The notes beneath the pieces are model-generated. The model searched no databases and was not told the origin of the DNA. It was given only the letters and a program-made list of their open reading frames with translations. DNA of 64,000 bases from Paulinella micropora (lineage: Eukaryota > Cercozoa > Imbricatea > Euglyphida > Paulinellidae). The stretch lies in the NCBI GenBank assembly GCA_019918135.1, contig WBZZ01001140.1:263501-327500 (forward strand), read 5' to 3'. Shown in pieces: positions 39,977 to 50,180 of the stretch; positions within the stretch are counted from its first letter, which is position 1, and each line of letters starts with the position of its first letter. The translations under genes were made by a program, and so were the position numbers.

Positions 39977-40960
39977 GGTGAATTTCGTGACAAGTGCCAC
40001 CTGTGCCGGAATTTACGGGTAACTGATATTGTCCGAAATTTGCGGCACAAAAAAAATTTTTTTGCAAAGGACATTTCGGCATTTGCAAATTAGCTACAGA
40101 AAATTTTTGGGGAAAGACTGGGGGGAGGGGAATTTCTTGCACGTTCAATTTTTTTCCCCGCCCGCCATTCTTTCCCGAAATTTTTGCTATTAAATTTAGC
40201 ATGATTGCCGAAATGTCCTTTGCAAATTTTTTTTCACTAGTTTCAATTTTGCGGTGAATTTCGCCACAAATGCACATGCGCCGGAATTTACGGGTAACTG
40301 ATATTGTCCGAAATTTGCGGCGCACCAAGAATTTTTTTTCGCGAAGGACATTTCGGCATTTGCAAATTAGCTACAGAAAAGTTTTGGGGAAAGATTGGGG
40401 GGAGGGGAATTTCTTGCACGTTTAATTTTTTTCCCCGCCCGCCATTCTTTCCCGAAATTTTTGCTATTAAATTAGCAGGATTGCCGAAATGTCCTTTGCA
40501 AAAAAAAAAAAAAAAAAATCAGTCGCTGACAGAGTTTTGCGGCAAAAGAAAGTTTCGCGCGAAAGTTTGCCGGAATGTACGGAGAAAGAAAAAGTCTCAC
40601 GCGAAAGTTTGCCGAAATCTATGGCGAAAGAGAGGTTTCGCGAAAGTTTGCCGGAATGTTACGGCAAAAGAAATTTTCGCGCGAAGTTGACCTGATTCCG
40701 GATAACACAAGAAAAAAAAAGAATTTTTTCATTTTGGCAATTAGCTAAATCTGTGATGGCAAAGATTGGCGGGCGGGGAAATGTATAATTTTTTTTTGTA
40801 ATTTTCCCCGCCCGCCATTCTTTCTCGAAATTTTTGCTATTAAATTTAGCAGGATTGCCGAAATGTCCTTTGAAAAAAAGTTCTTTTCACAGGTTTCGAT
40901 TTTTAGGTGAATTTCGCGACAAGTGCCACCTGTGCCGGAATTTACGGACACTTTTGTTTG
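39977..40960. repeat. Second cluster of fold-back repeats
   Basis: Three palindromic units at about 40067-40222, 40344-40498 and 40727-40872. Each has AAGGACATTTCGGCA or GGCAATTAGC on the left and TTTTGCTATTAAATT...ATTGCCGAAATGTCC on the right, around a G-rich / TTCCCCGCCCGCC core. The first unit's G-rich arm has drifted (GGGGGGAGGGGAA). Spacers repeat GGTGAATTTCG-GACAAGTGCC and CGGAATTTACGG. Clearly related to the 4.5-5.8 kb cluster. Confidence 0.85.
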
Positions 40961-41106
40961 TTTTTCCGGTGTTTTGGCATGCCGGTGTTTTGGCATGCCG
41001 AAAGTACGTGCAATTAGAGGCCGTGAGAACCAGATTCTTTAATAGTTGCCGGTACTCGCAACAAGGTCTGTTAGACGGTACGTGCGTGTTTTCTTTAGAT
41101 TTCTTT

Positions 41107-42660
41107 CTAATCTAGACGTACGAATGTGAGCGGGCTAGGTGCGTAGGAAACATGATCAGTATTCGAAATCGAGTGTGCATCGTCTTGATTTGTTCTAAGC
41201 TGTTTCGCAACACTAGAAGTAATATACTGTCCTGAGGTAAGCCTGTTTCGTCTTGGATTTCTGGGAGCCACACTCCTTCGCTCAATTCTTTCTGCCCCAG
41301 ACGGTCTCGACATATCTTGCGCAGGACTTCTTTTCGCATCTTCCAAAGACCAGAGGCTATTTCTTCCACTAGTAACGTTCCGATTGCTCTTGAACGCATC
41401 AAGCAGTGCCACACGAATAAAAGCCGACATAAACTGTTCGACGTCGCCTTTTGAAATTCCATTTGGTAGATTATCAGTGTTGTCATCGACGATGTCGATT
41501 GTGAACGAGAGTTCGTTACTTTCTAGCCTGAAGAGCTTGCATGATGACGAGAGCGGGCACAACCACTTAACGCCAGCGTAACCTTTACATCTATTGACGT
41601 TATTAAAACTTTTGTTTTGCAGGTAATACAGGGCCTGCATGCAGGGCCCCCTGCAACATAATTTTTTGTGCGGCGTAATCGGAACATGCTTAGAAACCAC
41701 CACCTGGCACAACGCTCGAAGGCCTCCTCGTCCTTTGGTTTTTGGAGCATATCAGTGACAAAGCCGTGCAAGCCCTTCATCAGCTCTCTGTTGAGCTTAC
41801 CAACGCTGTTGGCGAGCAGGCTCAGCGCATTAGATAGCCTGAGAGTTTGGTGTATCGTTTCATCGCCTTTTCCTGTCGGTATGAAGTCAAGGCACCAGTA
41901 CAGGTCCAGATCGATTACTTTAAGGTCTGGTTGAACAACGTATTTTCTGGTTTGCCGTCGCAGTGCAGACAGTTTATTTGCACCAAAAGGTCTATTACCT
42001 TTTTTCCAAAATTCCAGATATGCCTCCACGTCTTCCTCCTGGACGTTTTGCAGATGGGATACGTCCGCGCCCTTTTGCCCTGCCGGCGGCTCGACATACT
42101 CCATGACAACCCACAACACACTCTCTTTTGTTTTTTGTTCCCTGAGGCAGCCGTAGACTTTTGGCGCCAGATTTTGGTTTGCAAAGAAGGATTGAAGCTG
42201 CATGTAGTCCAACACGTACGCGTCCATAGCAGCGCTTTCTTCTGTCTGATATCTAGCCATGCATTTGATTAGCAGTTCTTTCGAGGGCACATCATAAACC
42301 TTGTCAGTCTTGAGCGTCTTCACACCTGGAAGGCTTAGAAACGTCCGAAGTTGTTTACTTGTAATGGCTATGCACGGAATATCTTCAGGGAAAGGCTGCG
42401 TGAACCTCTGCGCGGTTCTGTCTTGATGGTCAAGAAAGAATGCATCTAAGTGATCGAGACCAAGTCTGTCATCGTCGGACCGCAACATCGGGCAATCCGT
42501 CGTAAAGGGGTGCCAGCGCAGGACTTTGGTATGAACCTTTGCGAGGTTGGACGGTTTTGGTATTGGTAGGGGTTCTTTGCAATCTCTGCAGCTTTGGGTT
42601 AGGCCCAATCGGTCGATTGAATTTGTCTGTTGTGGGCAGTCCGTTGCATCTTTTTTTTTT
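41107..42660 (-). CDS. Protein-kinase-like gene with displaced catalytic loop
   Basis: In one frame from about 42650: CRDCKEPLPIPKP, then KCMARYQTEESAAMDAYVLD, then NQNLAPKVYG, LWVVMEYVEPP (hinge-like) and, after a break, KVIDLDLYWCLDF (the Asp-Phe-Gly position). The catalytic loop LHCDGKPENTLFNQ lies in the +1 frame at about 42000-41925, between an A6 run and AAAG, so two compensating one-base indels hide it. HCD replaces HRD; Lys, Asn and the metal-binding Asp are present. A likely intron (GTTTCTAAG...GTTGCAG, about 41700-41650) leads to C-terminal Ser/Arg-rich sequence ending at 41107. Probably an atypical kinase or kinase-fold phosphotransferase. Confidence 0.5.
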
Positions 42661-43085
42661 TCGCTCTTGGACTTTGCTCTTTCTTCGGTTCAGACTAGAA
42701 GAATTTTTCTTTTAAGATTAATCCTCTTTTTATATACGTTTAGCGGCGTTATAAAAATGGACATACACCCTTTCGCCTGTTGTTTTGTCTAGGTTGGAAA
42801 GAAAAAAAAAAGCAAAGGCTTGGCGCATTTTGTTTTTTCTTTGGATTCCCTCCCTCCCCCCCCTCCCCGGCGCCCGTCACGACCAACCCCATTCGTGTCA
42901 AAATCTAGGTTTGCAGGAAAAAAAACTAGGAAAGGTTTACAAAAAAAAAAAGAAGTGACCGATTGTATTTAAGGGAAAAAGAAAAAGATTCACGTGAATG
43001 CCAGCAAAAAAGAAAAAAGAAGCCAAGACGGCAAGAAGATTCTATAGGTGGCTTTTGTTGCAAAAAGAAACAAAACTTTGCCCAT
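42661..43085. other. No gene seen
   Basis: A/T runs, a C-rich tract at 42848-42872 and short frames only. Confidence 0.5.
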
Positions 43086-45700
43086 AGTTGTCGCGTGTGC
43101 GCCTAGGCGAAAGGAAACTGTAGGGGAAAACGCGTGATGTTGCTTGGGTGCGATGTATTTAAGGACCTATGCAGAGTTTGGGATGGTCGCAAAATCATTA
43201 CTAATGTGCCAAATGTACGCTTTGACCCCAATATAGTTGGTAAGGAGGCTCACCCACCCAGAGAAGTCAGATGGGACGACGAGGAATCTGAGGGGGAGAG
43301 TAGTGATACCGGTCAGCTATAACAGCCAGCAAACGAACCCAAACTTAAGTTTGAGGGGGAGTTAGACAAGCATGAGGAGCAACAGGAAGAAAAGTGCATT
43401 CACGGTCCAGATTCCGGTCTCCCATCAGAGTCAAAGGCAGAAATAGTTGACAACAGGGATGATGGGCTAACACCCGTCACATCGTTAGAGGCGCAAAGCC
43501 CGGAAGCAGACCACCCTAGTAGGAGGTACGTAGAGGGAGACGCGCCCACGAAGGGCCTCACTTGGGAGCAAAGTGACAAAATCACATCAGCTAACATAGT
43601 GAGAGGGAAACGAGAAGCAAAGGTTAGGACACCAGTTACACAACCACCTCCAGAAAAGAAGGCAGCAGTAAAAGCAGCTACATTGACAGGAGAGAGAGTT
43701 AGTGTGCCGGGAGTAGCTTTCGGAGAAGAATGGGCAAAGGAAGAATATGGAGACAATTGGCAATCGGTAAAACGAGAAGGAAAAGTCTTAGAACCGTGCG
43801 AGAAGGGAGATAGACTTAAAGTCCGTAAGATGCCTAAGCCCAGCCACTTCGTAGTCTTTGACGACGGTCAAGTAGAAAAGATGTTAGACAGTGAGAATCT
43901 GATTAGAAAGTATCGGATAGATAGATTAAGACCAGTCGGAGAACTAGAGCACCCCGAGATGTCGGCGCCGCAGAAAGTATCGTAGAGGATCATACCACTG
44001 CGTTACTGTACCTGACATTGAAGGTACCAAAGGCAATCGTAGATGAGGGTTTAACTGCGAAAGAGTTGAAAGCCGGAATGGATAAAGAGATTGAAGCTCT
44101 GAAGTCTTTTAACACTTACACGTGGGTAAGCCCCAAGGAAGCGAAAGAAAAAGGAGTAAAAGTAGTGAGACTAACGTGGGTACATAAAGTCAAACTAGAC
44201 GATCAATGACGATAAAGGACGTAAGTTCATTAAGTCAAGGTTAGCTTTGCGGGGAGATATGCTAGAGCCAAGCTATAGCCCAGATCAATTGTTTGTACCC
44301 TGCGCCGCGCATCGCTCATTACTCTTTTTGTCTAAGCTTGCAGCATGGCATGGACATAAGCTATACGGTATAGACTTCAAAAATGCTTATCTAAATGCAC
44401 GAATGCATGATCCTGTTTATGCTTATGCACCCGATGGGATAGACAGTGAGGAGCATGAAGGCATGATATGGAGAGTAGATGGAGCTCTGTATGGCGCGCC
44501 GGAAGCTGGTAGGAGATGGTATGAGATTTTAGCCCCTAAGTTAGAGGAATTAGGATTCAGGTTACTAGACTCAGATTTATGCATGTTCGTAGAAAAGGAT
44601 AAGCCAGTAAGAGATGCTATCATAGGTATTTTCCATGTAGACGATCTTATCTTCTCAGCTCCTAACGAACGAGCATACGACCGATTCGCTAGTAAACTAG
44701 AAAAGTTTTATCCTCTTAAGCGTTTGGGAGTGGCTAAGGAATTTAAAGGAATAGAGATAGTTCAGGAAGGAGGACGCATTTTATTGCATCAGAATAAGTA
44801 CCAGAAATAGATATTAAAGGATGTAGGATATGCCGATGTTAGACCAGTAAGTACTCCAAGTGCTGAACATGAGGCCCTGAGCCCATGGGAGAAACAAGCG
44901 CCCTTAGAAAACATTCTATACCTAGCCTAGTAGGGAAACTTTTGTTCGTAACTAAGATGACACGACCAGATGCTGATCAAGCACTAAATGCAGCTAGTGT
45001 AATGTAAAAAATAAACCCAGGACTTGCTTATGCTATGTTAGGTAGGATCTTCAGGTATTTGAAAGGTTCGTATCGCGGTATTGCATTTCACGGGCCTAAG
45101 TCATCGCAAGAGGGAAGGACATACCCGCGAATTACTCTTTGGCCCGATGCAGCACACAAGGTCTGTAAGAAAACCGGAAAGTCACGTACAGGATATGTAG
45201 TACTACTTTGGGGAGGAGACCCGGTAGCTTGGTTGTCAAAGAGGCAGACTAGAATTGCACTTAGTTCTAATGACGCTGAAATTTTCGCAGCAGCAGAGTG
45301 TATACGGGAGGGATTGGCTATCCGACACATCACGGAGGAATCAAACATAGCACAGAAAGGACCGATAGAGCTTTATGAAGATAATGCACAAACTATCTTA
45401 GCAGCAGAAAGGGGAAGGTCAGGACCACGTACAAAACACTTACCCCTTGAACTTCATTTCATTCATCACGCACAGAGAGACAACGAGATTAAATTTGTAA
45501 AGGTAGGAACTAAGAAACAAATCGCAGACGTACTAACTAAACATGTTCCTAAGGATCAATTCGAATATCTCATTAGTAAGTTTATGGAAACACTTGATCC
45601 ATGATCCTATATCTCAAGTCTGCAAACTCACCATAAATACGCAAATTTACGCAAAGTCAACTTATGTTGTTCTTTTGTGAGTTTTCTCTCTTTGAAGTGT
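43086..45700 (+). mobile_element. 5'-truncated copia element (copia A)
   Basis: Pol sequence begins in the integrase C-terminal region and runs to the RNase H end at 45604. No LTR is seen on either side, and gag, protease and the integrase core are missing. The right side abuts the left breakpoint of duplication copy 2 at 45701. AT-rich codon use, unlike copia B. Inactive. Confidence 0.8.
43134..45604 (+). pseudogene. copia A pol remnant (IN C-term, RT, RNase H)
   Basis: Order: CRVWDGRKIITNVPNVRFDP (integrase C-terminal region); an acidic linker; FVVFDDGQVEK; RT start LKAGMDKEIEALKSFNTYTW with WVHKVK; RT core YGIDFKNAYLNA and FHVDDLIFSA (catalytic Asp pair); LGRIFRYLKGS; RNase H with WPDAA, SSNDAEIFAAAE, YEDNAQTI and KHLPLELHFIHH, ending ADVLTKHVPKD. 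In-frame TAA 43320-43322, TAG 44808-44810 and TAA 45005-45007 interrupt it, and one-base frame changes occur near 43985, 44205 and 44920. The final stop is TGA. Confidence 0.8.
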
Positions 45701-46061
45701 GCAACGATTTGTCCGAGGGAAAATCGCGCCGTTTGCAGCTGCAGCTCTGTTCGACCTCCGGGCGCAGGCACCTGAACTTTTTGTCTACCGCGCACAGGCA
45801 CTTGGCCTGCTTACCATCGTTGTTGTAGTAACAAGTAGCTGACACGTGGCAGGCGGGCGTACAGATGCGGTCCTGGCAGAACCTGCCACCAAAACCCGCC
45901 TCGCACTGGCAGGCCTGGCCGTCGGCCGCTGCGCGCATCACGGCCTCGTACCGAGCCTCACGCGCCACGTGCTTGAGGTAGGCAGGGAGCTGGAAACGGT
46001 CCACGCGGTACGAAAAACGGGCGAGGGCCGGCAGATGGTCGAAATCGTGCTGCCGCTGCAC
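45657..46061 (-). pseudogene. Giant Cys-rich protein, copy 2, truncated C-terminus
   Basis: Same EGF-like module as copy 1 (DGQACQCEAGFGGRFCQ), but after DFPSDKSL the sequence leaves the duplication and runs into copia A flank, ending HTSKRENSQKNNIS. The final ~60 residues of copy 1 are absent, so this end is a duplication-created truncation. Confidence 0.75.
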
Positions 46062-48880
46062 GGCTTACCCGCGCAGCCACGCCGGGCCCAGACATTTATT
46101 GACTCCAGCAGATCGGCATCGATGGTCGAGCGGGCGGCCTCCTCGTACTGCCCTAGGTACCAGTTCCAGACACACTGTTTGTCGGCGGTGCGATTGTCGT
46201 AGCACCCCCCGCTCAGCGTGACGTACTCGCAGAACCGTCCGAAGTAGCCGGGGCTGCATTTGCCGCACTTGCTTGCGCCGCTAGACTGGTTGTGCAAGCA
46301 CACCCCCGACGTCTCGCTGCCGGGCACGAGCAGGCTGACACGGGGCAGCTCGCAGCCAAAACACTCGCCGCGCTCGACTTCGGCGCTGGCGGCCCGCTTG
46401 CACTCAACCGCCGGGCTGTGGAAGCAGCCCTCGGGCGGTATGTTGCAGCTGGCGGGCTGGCCGTAGGGCGAGCTAGTCCAGCAGTTGGTGACAAAACCCG
46501 TGAACGGTTGCGCCACGCAGTAGCGCGGGTCTCCCTGCTCGTACAAGTAGCAGCTTTTTCTGGCGCCCCCCGTGAGCATGTATTCGCCACAACGACACGT
46601 CGCGGCCCTCTCGTCCGCACGGAAGTCAGCTACACAAACGCCGCGCCCGCTGCAGTCCTCGCCGCTGCCATACGAAAGCTTGGACTTGCACACGCCGCGC
46701 CCGTCGATGTCGCACGCGTCCTGTTGCAACACGCGCGCAACCCTAGGCTCGCCTTGCTCGTCGTACACCAGCGTGGTGGGGTCAGTGTTAGGCTTGACCC
46801 GGAACCCGCTGTTGCACTGGCAGCGGCCGTTGCTGCCGCAGATGCCCCGGTCCCAGCCGCAGGGCACCACGTCAGCGTCGCGCGGCGCCACCAGCGTGTC
46901 GGGCACGGACCATGACAACGTGGACCGTGCGTACCAGTCGTAATTGTACGGCACGGGCTGCGGGCAGCGCGGCACAAAGCAGCCTTGCAAGTGTCCGTCC
47001 ACCAGCACCGGCTCGTTGAGCCACAGCGGGAAGGACAGAGAGGAGCAGTTGCCGCTGCCCGAACTCCAACGATTAGCGCCGTGCGAGAACGCATCAATTG
47101 TTACCCAGTTGCGCCAGTTCCAGTACGCCGCAAACTGCCAGGGCCACGTCATGGCCAACATTTCGCAGCGAGCGGGTAGCGGCTCGTGGCCCGTGACGTC
47201 CAGTTTCTCTCCCCACGGCGCGTCATAGTCACATTTGCCAGTCAGGCCCGCGCTCCCGGACCAGGCCGGCACGAAGTAGCGCAGCAGCGTGTGAGACCGC
47301 GTTTTGACTACCGCCACGGCGTGGTCGCCCGGCCGGAAGCGGTCCGCCGCCGAGCTGCGCGGGCGCGCCGCCCGCAGGTCGTCCTGCGCCTGGGCCAGCA
47401 GCTCCAGCTCCGCCGCCGACCCCGGCCACGCGCCGCCGGGAACGCAGGCCCCGTTGCCGGCGCCGCAGCCCTCCTGCAACGTCGGGGCCGCCGTAACGGC
47501 GGCATCGGGCTTGCCGGCGCGGCGGGCCCTGAGCACGAGGGCGTCGCGCACTACCTCCCGCACGATGTCCACGCGGAGCAGCACTCGCTGGACTAGCAAC
47601 AGTTGATCCTGTGTAACCCCCTGGTGATCTTGCAAGGACGCAGATTCGCCGAGCCACTGGCTGGGAACAGCGCAGGCGGCCGTCAGGTTCAGCAGCGCCA
47701 GGTAGTAGCCGACCGCGAGCCTCGCGGCGGCGTAGCCGGCAACCGGGCCAGCTGTGGGCACCCAGGCGCTGGCCGGACACTGCAATTGAGTGCCGCACAC
47801 CTGCCTCCGCCACTCGGTCTCGTTCTTGTTAGCGACGATGACCGCCAAGCCCGGCAGCGTTGCCGGGTCGGCTGGCAGCCCCACTGCAATAGCCAGCGCG
47901 CGCCAGTTTTCTTGCAGTACTATTCTTGCACGCGACAGCGCGGCGGGCCGCCAGCCGGACCAAGACCAGTCAACGAAGCGGCTGCAGGCCTGGTTGACCC
48001 GCCGGTCCAGGGCCGCGACCGCGCTCTGCAGCGACGTGACCAGGACGTCGCCGCGCGCCGCCAGCTCCCCTTCTGGCACCGGGTGCAAGTAACGCGTGCT
48101 CTGTTTGTCGGCGTCTAGCTGGTGCAGGCGCACGGGGTCCAGGCGCCGCAGTTCCGCTAACTGGAAGTTCAGCTCGCGCTCGCTAAAGAACACGCCGCCG
48201 TTCGCGAATATCACGATCGCCTGGCAACGCACGCCCTCGAAGCACAGCTGGCGCTGCGCGTCGCTGGGCGCCAACAGCGCGTTCGCGGTCGGGCGTGGGT
48301 ACGCCGTGAGCTCCGCAAAAAGGTTCGGGCGGCAGACCGTGTCGTTATTCGTTGGCAGCTGCTGCAGCCCCGCTCCACCCGAAGAGTAAGTAAGCCCCGC
48401 CGTGCCGAGCCAGCAGCAGCCCTGCGCGTTGCAGCAGCGCACTGCTCTGTTGGCCGACGACGACGCGACCGTGCCGGCGGGGCAGTGCACCGTGCACAGC
48501 GGGAGCCCCAGCCCCGGGCGCAGCGCACAGACTGGCGTGGCAGCGCCTGTGTCGTCGGCGCCGAGGCACCAGGCGCGCCGGTCACGATTGTCCGCCAGCA
48601 CCTCGCCCAACAAAATGCGGCCGCCGTCCCCCCCGCTCCACAGGCGCCGCAACAGCAGTGTCGCGGCCGGGCTGTCGACGCTCGCGCGCGGGTTCGTGCC
48701 GCGCAGGCTGTGCTCCAGCAGCAAGCACCTGCTGGTACTAGCCTCCGGCACGTCGTCCGCCAGCCACAGCAACACCAACTCGTCCAGCGACACGAGCCCG
48801 CGGGCCGCGCAGCTCATCCCCCCAGCGGACGGGGCCGACGGCCTGTTAGTGCAGAGCCGGAACGAGTCCAGGTGGCCTTC
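45938..48880 (-). CDS. Giant Cys-rich protein, copy 2, fourth segment
   Basis: Nearly identical to 27298-30240, with the same length and the same frame limits. Substitutions such as R-to-L at LSFPLWLNEPV and T-to-M at RCEMLAMT are mostly missense. No internal stops have been gained, although the gene is broken elsewhere. The same candidate intron position near 48.84-48.88 kb is kept. Confidence 0.6.
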   Translation of the reverse strand, partial: EGHLDSFRLCTNRPSAPSAGGMSCAARGLVSLDELVLLWLADDVPEASTSRCLLLEHSLRGTNPRASVDSPAATLLLRRLWSGGDGGRILLGEVLADNRDRRAWCLGADDTGAATPVCALRPGLGLPLCTVHCPAGTVASSSANRAVRCCNAQGCCWLGTAGLTYSSGGAGLQQLPTNNDTVCRPNLFAELTAYPRPTANALLAPSDAQRQLCFEGVRCQAIVIFANGGVFFSERELNFQLAELRRLDPVRLHQLDADKQSTRYLHPVPEGELAARGDVLVTSLQSAVAALDRRVNQACSRFVDWSWSGWRPAALSRARIVLQENWRALAIAVGLPADPATLPGLAVIVANKNETEWRRQVCGTQLQCPASAWVPTAGPVAGYAAARLAVGYYLALLNLTAACAVPSQWLGESASLQDHQGVTQDQLLLVQRVLLRVDIVREVVRDALVLRARRAGKPDAAVTAAPTLQEGCGAGNGACVPGGAWPGSAAELELLAQAQDDLRAARPRSSAADRFRPGDHAVAVVKTRSHTLLRYFVPAWSGSAGLTGKCDYDAPWGEKLDVTGHEPLPARCEMLAMTWPWQFAAYWNWRNWVTIDAFSHGANRWSSGSGNCSSLSFPLWLNEPVLVDGHLQGCFVPRCPQPVPYNYDWYARSTLSWSVPDTLVAPRDADVVPCGWDRGICGSNGRCQCNSGFRVKPNTDPTTLVYDEQGEPRVARVLQQDACDIDGRGVCKSKLSYGSGEDCSGRGVCVADFRADERAATCRCGEYMLTGGARKSCYLYEQGDPRYCVAQPFTGFVTNCWTSSPYGQPASCNIPPEGCFHSPAVECKRAASAEVERGECFGCELPRVSLLVPGSETSGVCLHNQSSGASKCGKCSPGYFGRFCEYVTLSGGCYDNRTADKQCVWNWYLGQYEEAARSTIDADLLESINVWARRGCAGKPCSGSTISTICRPSPVFRTAWTVSSSLPTSSTWRVRLGTRP

Positions 48881-49879
48881 GACAGTTCGCCGCTCTGCAT
48901 GTCAAGATAGCACTGGCTGTCGATCAACGCACTGGGCGCCAGCGCCTGCACAACCGGCGTCCAGTGCACGCCGCAGTCACAAGGCACCGGCGTGGCGCTA
49001 CCGTCATTGGCCCACGAAGTACAGAACGGGTCAGACACAGGGTCGTGCGTCCAACCCCCGTCGCAGTCGATGGTGCCGCTCGTGGCGGCACACGCGTACG
49101 CCAGCGCCCCGCACCGGTCCTCTGTTAGGCCCAGCGTCTGCCGGGCCACGGGGCACAGCACGCGCGCCGCCGCGGACGGCGCGGCGTTGTGGCACAGCAG
49201 GTAGTCGTCCGTCACGCGGTCGTTCACCACCATGTCCCGTTGCAGCGCGTCCAGCATTTGTCTGGACACTTGCGCCGCGACCATGGCCAGGGGCTCACAC
49301 ACCAGGTCCGTGGTCCCGCAACGGAAGCGCTGCTCATGAAACAGAGACAGCTCGCAATCCGCCTCGGACCATGCGCTCACCAACGGGCTGTGCCCCGTCC
49401 CACAGTACGTCACGCACTGGGTTTGCAGCGCGGGGCACAAACCTCCCGCGAGCGCGCCGTGATCCGTCCCGAGCCAGCAGCCACTGACGGTTGCTGGCTC
49501 GTCCTGCAGGCTGTCCAACCACCAGCCGCCGCCACGCAGCTCCGGCAGTCGTGCCGTCTGGCACTGGCCACTCAGCTCGCACTCATTCACGCACTGCAGC
49601 GCCCGGCCAAAGTCCTGCGGGAGGCAGTGGACGGGCAACGCGCTGCAGTACTGCACCAGGACCGTCAAGCCCTGGGGCCGCGCGGCACACGCGGGCGGCA
49701 CCGGCGCGCGCAACACGTCCTCGTCCGGGCCCAGTTCGCAGTAGCTGAGCCCGCGGCCGGCCAACAGCATTTGTACCTGCGGCCAGGACCAGCGCCACCC
49801 GTTCGCCCACACCACGGTCCCGTCGCTGGTGGAGTTTGCGCGCACCGGCGCGTGCGGCAGCTCTGCGGGGCACGCCGCC
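48814..49879 (-). pseudogene. Giant Cys-rich protein, copy 2, third segment, 3' part
   Basis: Matches copy 1 from ACPADLPHAPV (here AELPHAPV) onward. The 5' part of the segment is 6.6 kb away at 56487-56890 because copia B is inserted after GCCGCC. Upstream codons now come from the LTR. Confidence 0.8.
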
Positions 49880-50171
49880 TTTACATTACAATAACGGTTA
49901 GAATAATTTCTGACAGCAGTTACTCGTGATATGACAGTTACGTCATTTATTATATGTCGATAGGACTGATTTACCAATTATTTACGACTGACCTAATTAA
50001 TGAATTTGGGATTATCAGCCAGTCACATGTTATGGTTTTGCCGCCTTCAGTTTGGCGGTAATAATTTTACTCAATAAATCTCTCACAATCTGTTCAACTG
50101 CGAACTACCAAAGTGTCCCGGTCTTCAACCCGGCCTCTGTCAACTAAGCTACCGGATATAATAATACATTG
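49880..50171 (+). repeat. copia B 5' LTR
   Basis: 292 bp, TTTACATTACAATAACGG...ATAATACATTG. Contains AATAAA (50075-50080, polyadenylation-like), a GCCGCC-TTCAGTTT-GGCGGT hairpin, and near its end a tRNA-like antisense stretch. It differs from the 3' LTR at three positions seen by eye. No TG...CA ends, which is atypical. Confidence 0.9.
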
Positions 50172-50180
50172 GGTTATGAG
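50171..50180 (+). promoter_or_regulatory. Putative primer binding site (half-tRNA Met type)
   Basis: GGGTTATGAG directly follows the LTR. Its complement CTCATAACCC matches the anticodon loop and 3' stem expected for a Met tRNA (CAU anticodon), as in Drosophila copia, which primes from an internal tRNA-iMet fragment. It overlaps the likely gag start codon at 50176. Confidence 0.5.

Noticed and set aside
41628..41650. GGGCCTGCATGCAGGGCCC palindrome as a regulatory site
   Set aside because: A single near-palindrome inside or next to a probable intron of the kinase-like gene; no second copy or known factor.
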